From: Gammaproteobacteria bacterium
Lineage (GTDB): Bacteria; Pseudomonadota; Gammaproteobacteria; GCA-001735895
Length of the DNA stretch: 6,774 nt
Assembly: GCA_027293245.1 (NCBI GenBank)
Contig: JAPUFZ010000168.1
Location: forward strand, 1 to 6,774
Reading direction: 5' to 3'
Shown: positions 1 to 6,053 of the stretch, in pieces
Numbering within the stretch: the first letter of the stretch is position 1
Layout: every line of letters starts with the position of its first letter
Program-made: the position numbers and the translations under genes
The notes under the pieces: generated by a model
Told to the model about the DNA's origin: nothing
The model's database searches: none
The model's input: the letters and a program-made list of their open reading frames with translations, nothing else

Positions 1-890
1 GAAATAATTTCCTCGGCCAGCAAAAATTTAATATCCCGCGGATTTTTGCCTTCAATAGTTTCCTGCCTGAAAGCTTCTATCTCGCTCATCGGTCGAAAGC
101 TGAGTAATTCAAAGTAGCGCCACATCAAATCATCGTTTAGCGACATGATCTTTCCAAACATGTCGTTGGGAGCATCCTCAATACCAATATAGTTATTCAT
201 TGACTTGGACATCTTTTGCACCCCATCGAGTCCTTCGAGTATTGGCATTGTGAGGATAATCTGGGGTTCCATCCCTTCTGATTTCATCAGTTCGCGGCCA
301 ACCAGCAGATTGAACTTCTGATCAGTGCCGCCCAACTCCACATCCGTCTTCATCTCGACTGAATCCCAACCCTGGACCAACGGATAGAGAAACTCATGTA
401 TCGATATCGGCTGATTGTTTTTATAACGTTTAGAAAAATCGTCGCGCTCTAACATTCGTGCGACCGTCTGTCTCGATGCCAGGCGGATCATATCGGCCGC
501 GCTTTTATTTCCATGCCAGCTAGAGTTAAAACAAATTTCAGTTGCCTGCGGATCGAGAATTTTAAAAACCTGCTGCTGATAGGTTTCCGCATTATTTTGA
601 ATTTCATCCGGGGTCAAAGGCGGTCGGGTAACCGACTTGCCCGAAGGATCTCCGATCATGCCGGTAAAATCACCAATCAGGAACATGATATGGTGTCCCA
701 ATTGCTGAAATTGGCGCAATTTATTGATCAAAACAGTGTGCCCGAGGTGCAAATCAGGGGCCGTAGGATCGAAGCCGGCCTTGATATTCAGTGGTTTGCC
801 GCGCTTTAATTTTTCTTGCAATTCCGACTCAATCAGTATCTCATCGGCACCTCTTTTGATTTGCTGCATTGCATCTTCTACAGAAATCAT
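1..890 (-). CDS. tyrS: Tyrosyl-tRNA synthetase, C-terminus outside the window
   Basis: Class I aminoacyl-tRNA synthetase that activates tyrosine with ATP and charges tRNA-Tyr in the cytoplasm. Reading the minus strand from the ATG at 890 gives 296 uninterrupted codons to the window edge. The catalytic core is clear: the HIGH-type motif is HLGH at residues 48-51, following GFDPTAPDL, and the KMSKS loop is at residues 226-230, followed by MNNYIGI. The [17 protein letters not shown] stretch at about 70-86 fits the roughly 400-residue TyrS subfamily (TyrZ/TyrS type 2) common in Gram-negative bacteria. About 100 residues, including the expected C-terminal S4 RNA-binding domain, lie beyond base 1. 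An in-frame ATG four codons upstream (902) is possible, but the GGGG just before the 890 ATG makes a better ribosome binding site for the shorter form. The gene diverges from the metallopeptidase gene. Confidence 0.97.
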   Translation of the reverse strand, partial: MISVEDAMQQIKRGADEILIESELQEKLKRGKPLNIKAGFDPTAPDLHLGHTVLINKLRQFQQLGHHIMFLIGDFTGMIGDPSGKSVTRPPLTPDEIQNNAETYQQQVFKILDPQATEICFNSSWHGNKSAADMIRLASRQTVARMLERDDFSKRYKNNQPISIHEFLYPLVQGWDSVEMKTDVELGGTDQKFNLLVGRELMKSEGMEPQIILTMPILEGLDGVQKMSKSMNNYIGIEDAPNDMFGKIMSLNDDLMWRYFELLSFRPMSEIEAFRQETIEGKNPRDIKFLLAEEII

Positions 891-904
891 GCTATACCCC
901 ATCT

Positions 905-933
905 TTGAACTATAATTATCGACACAATATTTA
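905..933 (+). promoter_or_regulatory. Weak candidate promoter for the metallopeptidase-anmK unit
   Basis: On the plus strand TTGAAC (905-910) is followed after 17 bases by TATTTA (928-933). The -35 is good but the -10 matches only TAT and lacks the conserved final T. It overlaps the candidate tyrS promoter on the other strand, so if both are used, polymerase binding would be mutually exclusive. Confidence 0.25.
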
Positions 934-943
934 AGTTAACCAA
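915..943 (-). promoter_or_regulatory. Candidate sigma70 promoter for tyrS
   Basis: On the minus strand, TTGGTT (938-943) and GATAAT (915-920) are separated by exactly 17 bases. The -10 matches the consensus at five of six positions and the -35 at the first three. The predicted transcript would start about 15-20 bases before the tyrS ATG, leaving a very short leader with no room for a T-box or similar tRNA-sensing element. This is inferred from motif match only. Confidence 0.4.
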
Positions 944-963
944 CAGCTTACGCTAATTATTTG

Positions 964-2352
964 ATGAAATTTCAAGACATAGACTTTAAATCAGATCGAC
1001 CCGTTGCGGTCAAACTGCGAAAGCCCTCGCCTATGCTTCCAAAGTTTCAGTTAAAAATACTGTCAAAGGCGATCATCGCATCGACAGTAATCATATTGCT
1101 GGGATTTAGCGCTTCGAGCTGGCAACCAGCAGCCAAGATTGCGAATTCTACCCCCAAGTCGGCTCGATTACACTATAGTCTGGCATTGCCCAAATCTGAA
1201 ATTACGCTCGAGCACGAAATCGCGAAATCGGTCGAACCCATCGATGTTAATGACTGGAAAATTATTACCATCGAGTCCGGCGATACCCTGGCCAGAATAT
1301 TTTCAGCTGTTGGGCTATCGGCAGCTACCACGCACGCGATCGCCACGCTGAACGAACACACCAAATCTTTTCGCACGATTCAGCCCGGACAAAAAATTCA
1401 TATATTACAGGACGATCAGAATCGCCTTCGAATGATGAAGTATGTTCCAGATATCACCAGGACCCTGGTGATACAACGCAATGAAGATCAGTCTTTCAGT
1501 AGTAAAATTATCAATTACAAACTCGATGCCTTCCCGGTATATCGCGAGGGTGTCATCAAGAATTCGCTATTTGAAGCCGCTGCCGAGGCCAATATTCCCC
1601 AGAATATCATCATGGAGATGGCCAACATATTCGGCTGGGACATAGACTTTTCTCTCGATATCCGAATGGGTGACCGCTTCGGTGTGGTCTATAACGAATT
1701 GTACAAGAATGGCGTCAAAATCAGGAATGGCCAAATTCTGGCAGCCGAGTTCATTAATGACGGCAGGCGTTACAAGGCAGTGTATTACACCGACCCACAG
1801 GGTAACGGTAACTATTTCACCGAAGATGGCAAAAGCATGCGCAAGGCCTTCTTACGCAGTCCGGTAAAATTTTCGCGAATTAGCTCAAGATTCAGTAAAA
1901 AGCGTTGGCACCCGGTGTTATCTGGCTGGCGTTCGCACAAGGGCGTGGACTACGCCGCTGCACGCGGCACGCCGATCCGCGCCTCGGGTGATGGCAAGAT
2001 AAGCTTTGCCGGTAACAAAGGTGGTTTTGGGCGCGCTATTTTTATCCAGCACGGTGGTCGCTATACCACCGTTTATGGTCATCTAAATGCCTACGCAAAA
2101 GGCGTACGCAAGGGCAAAAAGGTCAAGCAGGGACAGATTATTGGCTATGTTGGTAGCTCAGGTCTGGCGACAGGTCCGCATTTGCACTATGAGTTCCGCG
2201 TAAACGGTGTACATCGGAATCCACTCACTGTGCGTCTACCCGAGGCCAAACCTGTTAACCCGACATATCGCGATCATTTTGCCAAAAACACCCGGGCGTA
2301 TTTGTCGATGTTACAAATAATGGGCAATACCCTGGCGGTAAATTCATACTGA
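964..2352 (+). CDS. M23 peptidoglycan DD-metallopeptidase, MepM-like
   Basis: Probable zinc-dependent endopeptidase of the MepM/Csd3 type that cuts D-Ala-mDAP cross-links in the periplasm, making room for new wall. The 462-residue protein has a short basic cytoplasmic tail, one hydrophobic anchor at about 32-51, a LysM-like/OapA-type domain at about 98-150 (SGDTLARIF, QPGQKI), a linking domain at about 170-290, and a C-terminal M23 domain at about 315-425. Its zinc ligands are all present: HKGVD (H325, D329) and HLH (H406, H408), with the conserved YGH histidine at H373. Length is close to E. coli MepM (440). The start is uncertain: a TTG lies directly before the ATG at 964, neither has a clear Shine-Dalgarno sequence, and another in-frame ATG at 1033 would still keep the anchor. 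It is followed one base later by anmK, implying co-transcription. E. coli MepM is the best functional analogue, but Csd3-like carboxypeptidase activity is also possible. Confidence 0.93.
   Translation: MKFQDIDFKSDRPVAVKLRKPSPMLPKFQLKILSKAIIASTVIILLGFSASSWQPAAKIANSTPKSARLHYSLALPKSEITLEHEIAKSVEPIDVNDWKIITIESGDTLARIFSAVGLSAATTHAIATLNEHTKSFRTIQPGQKIHILQDDQNRLRMMKYVPDITRTLVIQRNEDQSFSSKIINYKLDAFPVYREGVIKNSLFEAAAEANIPQNIIMEMANIFGWDIDFSLDIRMGDRFGVVYNELYKNGVKIRNGQILAAEFINDGRRYKAVYYTDPQGNGNYFTEDGKSMRKAFLRSPVKFSRISSRFSKKRWHPVLSGWRSHKGVDYAAARGTPIRASGDGKISFAGNKGGFGRAIFIQHGGRYTTVYGHLNAYAKGVRKGKKVKQGQIIGYVGSSGLATGPHLHYEFRVNGVHRNPLTVRLPEAKPVNPTYRDHFAKNTRAYLSMLQIMGNTLAVNSY
1452..1473. repeat. Perfect 9-bp inverted repeat inside the metallopeptidase gene
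   Basis: TATCACCAG (1452-1460) and CTGGTGATA (1465-1473) are exact reverse complements around the 4-base loop GACC. It lies in the coding region for about residues 163-170, just after the LysM-like domain. No T tract follows, so it is not an intrinsic terminator. It may be chance. Confidence 0.5.
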
Positions 2353-2353
2353 C

Positions 2354-3475
2354 ATGCAGGACGGCTCGTCCAGCGAGATCTACATCGGATTGATGTCTGG
2401 TACAAGTCTGGATGGTGTCGATATCGTAATCGTCGATTTTGCCCAGCACCCACCAGGATTAATTTATAGCGCAACCGAGCCGTACGAACCTAGTTTAAGG
2501 CAACGAATACGCGATATCACTCTCAACCCAACTACCAGCCTGGACGATTTGTGTCAGCTCGACATCGAGCTTGGCGTCACCTACGCCAATATTGTCAATC
2601 GCCGACTTGATTTGGCAGAAATCCAGCAATGCGATGTCTGTGCCATAGGCAATCACGGGCAAACTATTCGGCATAGCCCCAGCACCGATTTGCCTTATAC
2701 CCTGCAAATTGGTGATCCTAATGTAATCGTCGCCGAAACTGGTATCACCTGCGTAGGCGACTTCAGGCGTCGGGATGTCGCCCTCGGTGGTCAGGGTGCG
2801 CCGCTGGCGCCTGCTTTCCATCAATTCATGTTTGGCTCCGACACTATAAATCGCGCCATCATCAATATTGGAGGCATTGCTAACATCACCTGTTTACCTG
2901 CAGCGGCTGGCTCGAGCGTCATCGGATTTGATACGGGTCCTGGCAACACATTACTTGATTACTGGATCAACCAACACGGCAGATCAACCTACGACGATCA
3001 GGGCAAATGGGCCGCAACGGGATCAGTCATAGACGAGCTGCTGAATTCCATGCTCGACACCGAAGCCTATTTCCAGCAGCCACCTCCCAAATCGACCGGC
3101 ACCGAGTACTTCAATTCGGGCTGGTTGTCGGCTTATCTGGACTCGGAATTCGACCCGGCAAATGTTCAGGCAACCCTGGTCGAATTGACCGCAGTAACAA
3201 TCGCCCGGGCGGTCTCGCAGTTACCCGCCGCGCCGGCGGAATGCTATATCTGTGGTGGCGGAGTTCACAATCTTTATCTGATCGAGCGCTTGCAGAAGCA
3301 GCTAGCGGATTGCCAGATTCGTAGCACTGATCATCTGGGGCTAAACCCCGATTTTGTCGAAGCTGTTGCGTTTGCCTGGCTTGCACGACAAAGTCTGAAC
3401 CGACGAACTGGAAACCTGCCTGGTGTTACTCAGGCCAGAAATGAGGCCATTCTTGGGGGAATCTACTTCAAATAG
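2354..3475 (+). CDS. anmK: Anhydro-N-acetylmuramic acid kinase AnmK
   Basis: Cytoplasmic kinase that converts 1,6-anhydro-MurNAc, released from peptidoglycan by lytic transglycosylases and imported, to MurNAc-6-phosphate using ATP and water, feeding cell-wall recycling. The 373-residue product has the usual length (E. coli 369). Hallmarks are the N-terminal nucleotide-binding loop GLMSGTSLDGVD (12-23), GNHGQTIRH (99-107), QIGDP (118-122), GDFRRRDVALGGQGAPL (135-151), NIGGIANIT (171-179), GFDTGPGN (191-198, holding the probable catalytic Asp193) and a C-terminal VEAVAFAWLA in which Glu336 corresponds to the conserved glutamate. The ATG follows the metallopeptidase stop after one base and has no strong ribosome binding site of its own, so translation is probably coupled. 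Pairing a wall-cutting enzyme with a recycling kinase makes functional sense. No terminator is visible after the gene. Confidence 0.97.
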   Translation: MQDGSSSEIYIGLMSGTSLDGVDIVIVDFAQHPPGLIYSATEPYEPSLRQRIRDITLNPTTSLDDLCQLDIELGVTYANIVNRRLDLAEIQQCDVCAIGNHGQTIRHSPSTDLPYTLQIGDPNVIVAETGITCVGDFRRRDVALGGQGAPLAPAFHQFMFGSDTINRAIINIGGIANITCLPAAAGSSVIGFDTGPGNTLLDYWINQHGRSTYDDQGKWAATGSVIDELLNSMLDTEAYFQQPPPKSTGTEYFNSGWLSAYLDSEFDPANVQATLVELTAVTIARAVSQLPAAPAECYICGGGVHNLYLIERLQKQLADCQIRSTDHLGLNPDFVEAVAFAWLARQSLNRRTGNLPGVTQARNEAILGGIYFK

Positions 3476-3497
3476 AAGCCAGAACTAACAGAATTTA

Positions 3498-3510
3498 ACT
3501 ATACTATAGT
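3498..3510. promoter_or_regulatory. AT-rich palindrome ACTATA-C-TATAGT upstream of the barrel gene
   Basis: This perfect 6-bp inverted repeat around one C lies in the 131-base gap between anmK and the outer-membrane gene. It contains -10-like hexamers on both strands (TATACT, TATAGT), but I could not find a well-spaced -35 box. It could be a promoter element, an operator half-site pair or chance. The rest of the gap (3476-3606) shows nothing else that I can name. Confidence 0.25.
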
Positions 3511-3606
3511 GATATTTTTAACACAGTCCTGGAACTGACAAACGTCCTCGTGTCTTTATTATTCATGGTGGTACACTTGCGGTTACGTGAATTCATGAGT
3601 TATCTA

Positions 3607-4353
3607 ATGAAATCTACATGGAATGTATTAATCCTTTCTGGTTTGTTGCTAACCCTGGCAACTACGGCACAGGCGGAATTCATCGGGCTCAATATCGGTA
3701 CCGGCAACAGGACACCCTCTCTTTCCAACTCGTTTAACAATACCAGCGACCTGTTTAACCAGACCGACTACGCCGATCAGGCACCCCCCTCGTTATTGTT
3801 TATTCTGGAACACCCAATCTCGGTTTTGCCCAATGTTAAATATCAGGGTTTCAAACTCGATTCGACGGGCTCCGACGCTCTGAACGGCGGTTCTCTCAGT
3901 TTTAACAACCAGGCACCCGGTTCAGGCTCAGTCACCTCGAATTTCGATTTATCGAACAGTGATTTCATTTTGTATTACGAGTTAATGGATAACTGGGTTA
4001 ATCTGGATTTCGGTCTGGATTTAAAAAGTTTTAGCGGCGAAGTTTCACTTAATGAAAATGGTTCGAATGCAACGGTATATCCGGTTGACGAAACTATTCC
4101 CCTGTTTTACCTGTCCGCACGGTTTGATTTGCCATTTAACGGATTTTATATCGGCGCCGACATCAACAGCAATTTTAGCGTTAGTGACAGCATCGCTGAG
4201 GATTCTACCTTCATGCTGGGCTACCGATCCGACTACGGTGTGAGAGTCGAAGGTGGGGTTAAAAAGTTTTCGCTCGATTTAAACAGTGCCAGTGACCTTG
4301 ATGCCAACCTGGAATACAACGGTCTATATATAAACGGATATTTTCAGTTTTAA
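3607..4353 (+). CDS. TIGR04219-type outer-membrane beta-barrel protein
   Basis: Predicted small outer-membrane barrel of unknown function. From the ATG at 3607 the 248-residue product begins with a typical signal peptide (MKSTWNVLILSGLLL, then LATTAQA with cleavage before EF at about residue 23). The mature part alternates polar and hydrophobic residues in amphipathic strands and ends in phenylalanine (YFQF), the outer-membrane assembly signal. Family-like stretches are FILEHPISVLPNVKYQ, LYYELMDNWVNLDFGLDLK, ARFDLPFNGFYIGA and a C-terminal LEYNGLYINGYFQF. These resemble my memory of TIGR04219 barrels of marine gammaproteobacteria. The mature protein contains no cysteine, as is common for such barrels. 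Upstream in-frame starts exist (GTG 3550, ATG 3595), but they only add residues ahead of a complete signal peptide. The gene follows anmK and ends just before a strong terminator. A YfaZ-like annotation would be the main alternative. Confidence 0.85.
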   Translation: MKSTWNVLILSGLLLTLATTAQAEFIGLNIGTGNRTPSLSNSFNNTSDLFNQTDYADQAPPSLLFILEHPISVLPNVKYQGFKLDSTGSDALNGGSLSFNNQAPGSGSVTSNFDLSNSDFILYYELMDNWVNLDFGLDLKSFSGEVSLNENGSNATVYPVDETIPLFYLSARFDLPFNGFYIGADINSNFSVSDSIAEDSTFMLGYRSDYGVRVEGGVKKFSLDLNSASDLDANLEYNGLYINGYFQF

Positions 4354-4371
4354 TAAGGCAGCCTCACTCCC

Positions 4372-4402
4372 AAAAAAAAAGCAGCCCATTGGGCTGCCTT
4401 TT
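4372..4402. terminator. Bidirectional intrinsic terminator between converging units
   Basis: GCAGCCC (4381-4387) and GGGCTGC (4391-4397) form a perfect 7-bp GC-rich stem with a 3-base loop. Nine A residues precede it (4372-4380) and CTTTT follows (4398-4402). Read on the minus strand, the hairpin is followed by nine Ts, an excellent terminator for the argC-to-erpA unit. Read on the plus strand it ends in a shorter T run and can stop the barrel-gene transcript. It sits 18 bases after the barrel stop codon and 26 bases from the erpA stop. Confidence 0.92.
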
Positions 4403-4428
4403 ATATTGTCAGTCAGGTTCTCTAAATA

Positions 4429-4809
4429 CTAAATAGAAAAGGAAGCGCCGCAACCACAGGTCGAGGTTGCATTAGGGTTTTTCACTACAAACATCGAACC
4501 TTCAAGCCCATCGGTATAATCGACTTCGGAACCAGCCAGATATTGATAACTCATCGGATCGATAACCAGAGACACACCTTGATTTTCGATCGTTTTATCG
4601 CCTTGCTTGCTTTCTTCATCGAGTGAAAACCCATACTGAAAGCCGGAACAACCACCACCCTGTACCAGAACCCTTAACTTCAGATTCGGATTTCCTTCTT
4701 CCTCAATTAATTTTTTGGCTTTTTTTGCTGCCGCATCCGAAAACTCCAGTACTGTGTTAGTGACTGGTTTGACTGCCATTCCAAAATTTGCGTCGATTGT
4801 AATATTCAC
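4429..4809 (-). CDS. erpA: Iron-sulfur cluster insertion protein ErpA
   Basis: A-type carrier that accepts Fe-S clusters from the assembly machinery and delivers them to apoproteins (in E. coli including IspG and IspH of isoprenoid synthesis). The 126-residue protein has the three cluster-binding cysteines, C54 in [10 protein letters not shown] and C118/C120 in STCGCG, and ends in the family's SFSI. The stretches [33 protein letters not shown] and [11 protein letters not shown] identify ErpA over IscA or SufA. The start is a GTG at 4809, preceded by AAGG at good spacing. The internal ATG at 4779 would give a more typical 116 residues but has no ribosome binding site. It is the last gene before the terminator, downstream of the bactofilin gene, with its own candidate promoter. 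Confidence 0.97.
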   Translation of the reverse strand: MNITIDANFGMAVKPVTNTVLEFSDAAAKKAKKLIEEEGNPNLKLRVLVQGGGCSGFQYGFSLDEESKQGDKTIENQGVSLVIDPMSYQYLAGSEVDYTDGLEGSMFVVKNPNATSTCGCGASFSI

Positions 4810-4854
4810 AATGCTTACCTTTGTACCTCTGATTTCTACCTGGTTTACGCGCCT

Positions 4855-4884
4855 ATTTTAGCCGATATCGCCTTAGTTTGTCGA
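4855..4884 (-). promoter_or_regulatory. Candidate sigma70 promoter for erpA
   Basis: On the minus strand TCGACA (4879-4884) and TAAAAT (4855-4860) are separated by 18 bases. Each hexamer matches its consensus (TTGACA, TATAAT) at five of six positions. It lies in the 82-base gap between the bactofilin stop and the erpA GTG and would give a leader of about 38 bases. It would let erpA be expressed independently of argC. I could not recognise an IscR operator beside it. Confidence 0.55.
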
Positions 4885-4891
4885 CCGTAGT

Positions 4892-5326
4892 TCACTTTTC
4901 TATTGCCGGATCATCGATTGGGATCTTCCATTGAGAATGCTCAAGGACTTTCTGTGGAGACGGGTTACGCGGGCGGTGTATGAGGCCACCATTCACTTCC
5001 GCACCAATCGACATTTCAAGCAAATCATAATAAACACTGCCGGTGATACGTGATTTGGGTGCTAGCTCAACCCTGTCTGAGCTATGTACATCACCAACTA
5101 TTTTGCCATTTAACACCATATTCGGCACTTTTACTTCGCCTTCTATCTCGCCGAATTCACTCAAGATCAATATCGCTGAGCTGCCCTCTTCGGCACCTAC
5201 ATTGCCAATAATCTTACCATCCACATGGAGGCCACCGGAAAAAAACAGATCACCCTTGATTTCAGTTCCCTGGCCGACCAGGGTATCGATACGCGCCGAA
5301 CTAAATGCTTTCCTTTTGCCAAACAT
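4892..5326 (-). CDS. Bactofilin family polymer-forming cytoskeletal protein
   Basis: Bactofilins polymerise without nucleotide into filaments of stacked right-handed beta-helices and often position peptidoglycan enzymes or morphological determinants at the inner membrane. The 144-residue product has a short basic tail (MFGKRKAF), a core at about 14-118 with repeated G-x-hydrophobic-x-G turns (IKGDLFFSGGLHVDGKIIG, IEGEVKV, LNGKIVGDV, ITGSVYYD), and a proline-containing C-terminal tail. Both the core and the length are typical of the CcmA/PA0664-like group. No transmembrane segment is visible, so membrane association would need its tail or a partner. The ATG has a strong GAGGA ribosome binding site 8 bases upstream. 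It starts one base after the upstream membrane protein gene ends, suggesting coordinated production. Its specific role here (shape, division, stalk or other) cannot be read from sequence. Confidence 0.93.
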   Translation of the reverse strand: MFGKRKAFSSARIDTLVGQGTEIKGDLFFSGGLHVDGKIIGNVGAEEGSSAILILSEFGEIEGEVKVPNMVLNGKIVGDVHSSDRVELAPKSRITGSVYYDLLEMSIGAEVNGGLIHRPRNPSPQKVLEHSQWKIPIDDPAIEK

Positions 5327-5327
5327 A

Positions 5328-6053
5328 TTATAGGTCCTCAGTGATTAATTCTGCCCACGAAACTGTTTCAGAATACGATTTTACCTTTTTGGTGGTAGGA
5401 TTGATGCCGATTTCTACTTCGTAAGGAATAAACCCTTCCGGAAGTTCGATATCACCTTCAAACACCTGAAAGTATCTAAAGTTAAATTTAGTAGCTTTTC
5501 CCTTATTTTCAACCCTGATTTTCGACAATCTCAACTCGCTAACCGCACCGTCGACCTCCCCGCGAATAATAATCTTTGCACTACCCTTTAATTTCTTGCT
5601 AATTTTCCCCTGCTTGGTCAACACCAGCTTGTATCCATATAGATTAGGGTTACTCCTGGGTGTAACTTCGAAAGACTGCAAGTTCACCCCCAGCGCGGCA
5701 TTTTCAGGGGAAACGATACCCTGATAGAATATTAGTTCTTCCTTCTGTGCGAGTATTACCTGTTGCAGTTCTACCAGGGTCTGGTTAGCCCTCTGGTAAG
5801 CCTGGTGTTCAATCTTGCTGATGCCGTCCAGATGAGCATTTTTCTGCACCAGGTTGTAGTTGCGCGTTTCGAGTTCATTAATTCTGGCCAGCAAGGTTTC
5901 TTTTTCCAGGTCCAGCCGTATCAGTTGGTACGACTGATACGTATTTCCCAGCTGAAAAAACAACCAGAAAAGCAACCCGATCGCCACCAGTCCCAACCAT
6001 AACTTCCACGGTTTGTACTGCCGTACCTGAAACCCCCGGTGCATTTGGCTCAA
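5328..6053 (-). CDS. DUF6776-like bitopic membrane coiled-coil protein
   Basis: Function unknown. The 241-residue protein has a basic cytoplasmic N-terminus (about 1-15), one strong membrane segment at about 16-36 ([18 protein letters not shown]), a helical, probably coiled-coil stretch at about 39-110 ([20 protein letters not shown] onward), and a C-terminal beta-rich domain at about 118-235. By the positive-inside rule the coiled coil and beta domain face the periplasm. From memory it matches the DUF6776 family, which occupies this same place between argC and a bactofilin gene in Pseudomonas-type genomes (PA0663). The reading frame begins with TTG at 6053, sharing bases with the argC stop (TTGA). 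The ATG at 6044 is an equally plausible start, and neither has a strong ribosome binding site. Adjacency suggests a partner for the bactofilin, but this is inference. Confidence 0.85.
   Translation of the reverse strand: MSQMHRGFQVRQYKPWKLWLGLVAIGLLFWLFFQLGNTYQSYQLIRLDLEKETLLARINELETRNYNLVQKNAHLDGISKIEHQAYQRANQTLVELQQVILAQKEELIFYQGIVSPENAALGVNLQSFEVTPRSNPNLYGYKLVLTKQGKISKKLKGSAKIIIRGEVDGAVSELRLSKIRVENKGKATKFNFRYFQVFEGDIELPEGFIPYEVEIGINPTTKKVKSYSETVSWAELITEDL
5917..5941. repeat. Perfect 9-bp inverted repeat inside the DUF6776-like gene
   Basis: CGTATCAGT (5917-5925) and ACTGATACG (5933-5941) are exact reverse complements around a 7-base loop. It covers the codons just after the membrane segment, where the protein reads TYQSYQLIR. 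The short YQ repeat in the protein partly explains the similarity. No T tract follows on either strand. Confidence 0.5.

Noticed and set aside
1..890. Possible frameshift or pseudogene in tyrS, as no complete open frame is present there
   Set aside because: Manual translation from 890 to 1 gives 296 unbroken codons with HLGH and KMSKS; the gene is merely cut by the window edge.
513..915. Open frames on the plus strand at 513-809 and 724-915
   Set aside because: They lie antisense to the clear tyrS coding frame and show no recognisable protein features.
3337..3354. GGGG-CTAAA-CCCC hairpin followed by GATTTT, resembling a terminator
   Set aside because: It lies within the anmK coding sequence, the stem is only 4 bp, and the bases encode the ordinary C-terminal part of AnmK.
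3007..3386. Alternative-frame open frames at 3007-3324 (plus) and 3111-3386 (minus)
   Set aside because: They are shadows of anmK, whose own frame carries all the family motifs.
3550..3606. Longer barrel protein starting at GTG 3550 or ATG 3595
   Set aside because: The extra residues precede a complete, well-formed signal peptide starting at 3607, which an N-terminal extension would spoil.
4810..4891. IscR binding site upstream of erpA
   Set aside because: I could not align a convincing type 1 or type 2 IscR motif by eye in this gap.
5268..5283. CCCTGG-CCGA-CCAGGG inverted repeat in the bactofilin gene
   Set aside because: A 6-bp stem is expected by chance, and it has no T tract or other context.
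5043..5333. 96-codon plus-strand open frame opposite the bactofilin gene
   Set aside because: It is antisense to a clear bactofilin and has no family resemblance or ribosome binding site that I can see.
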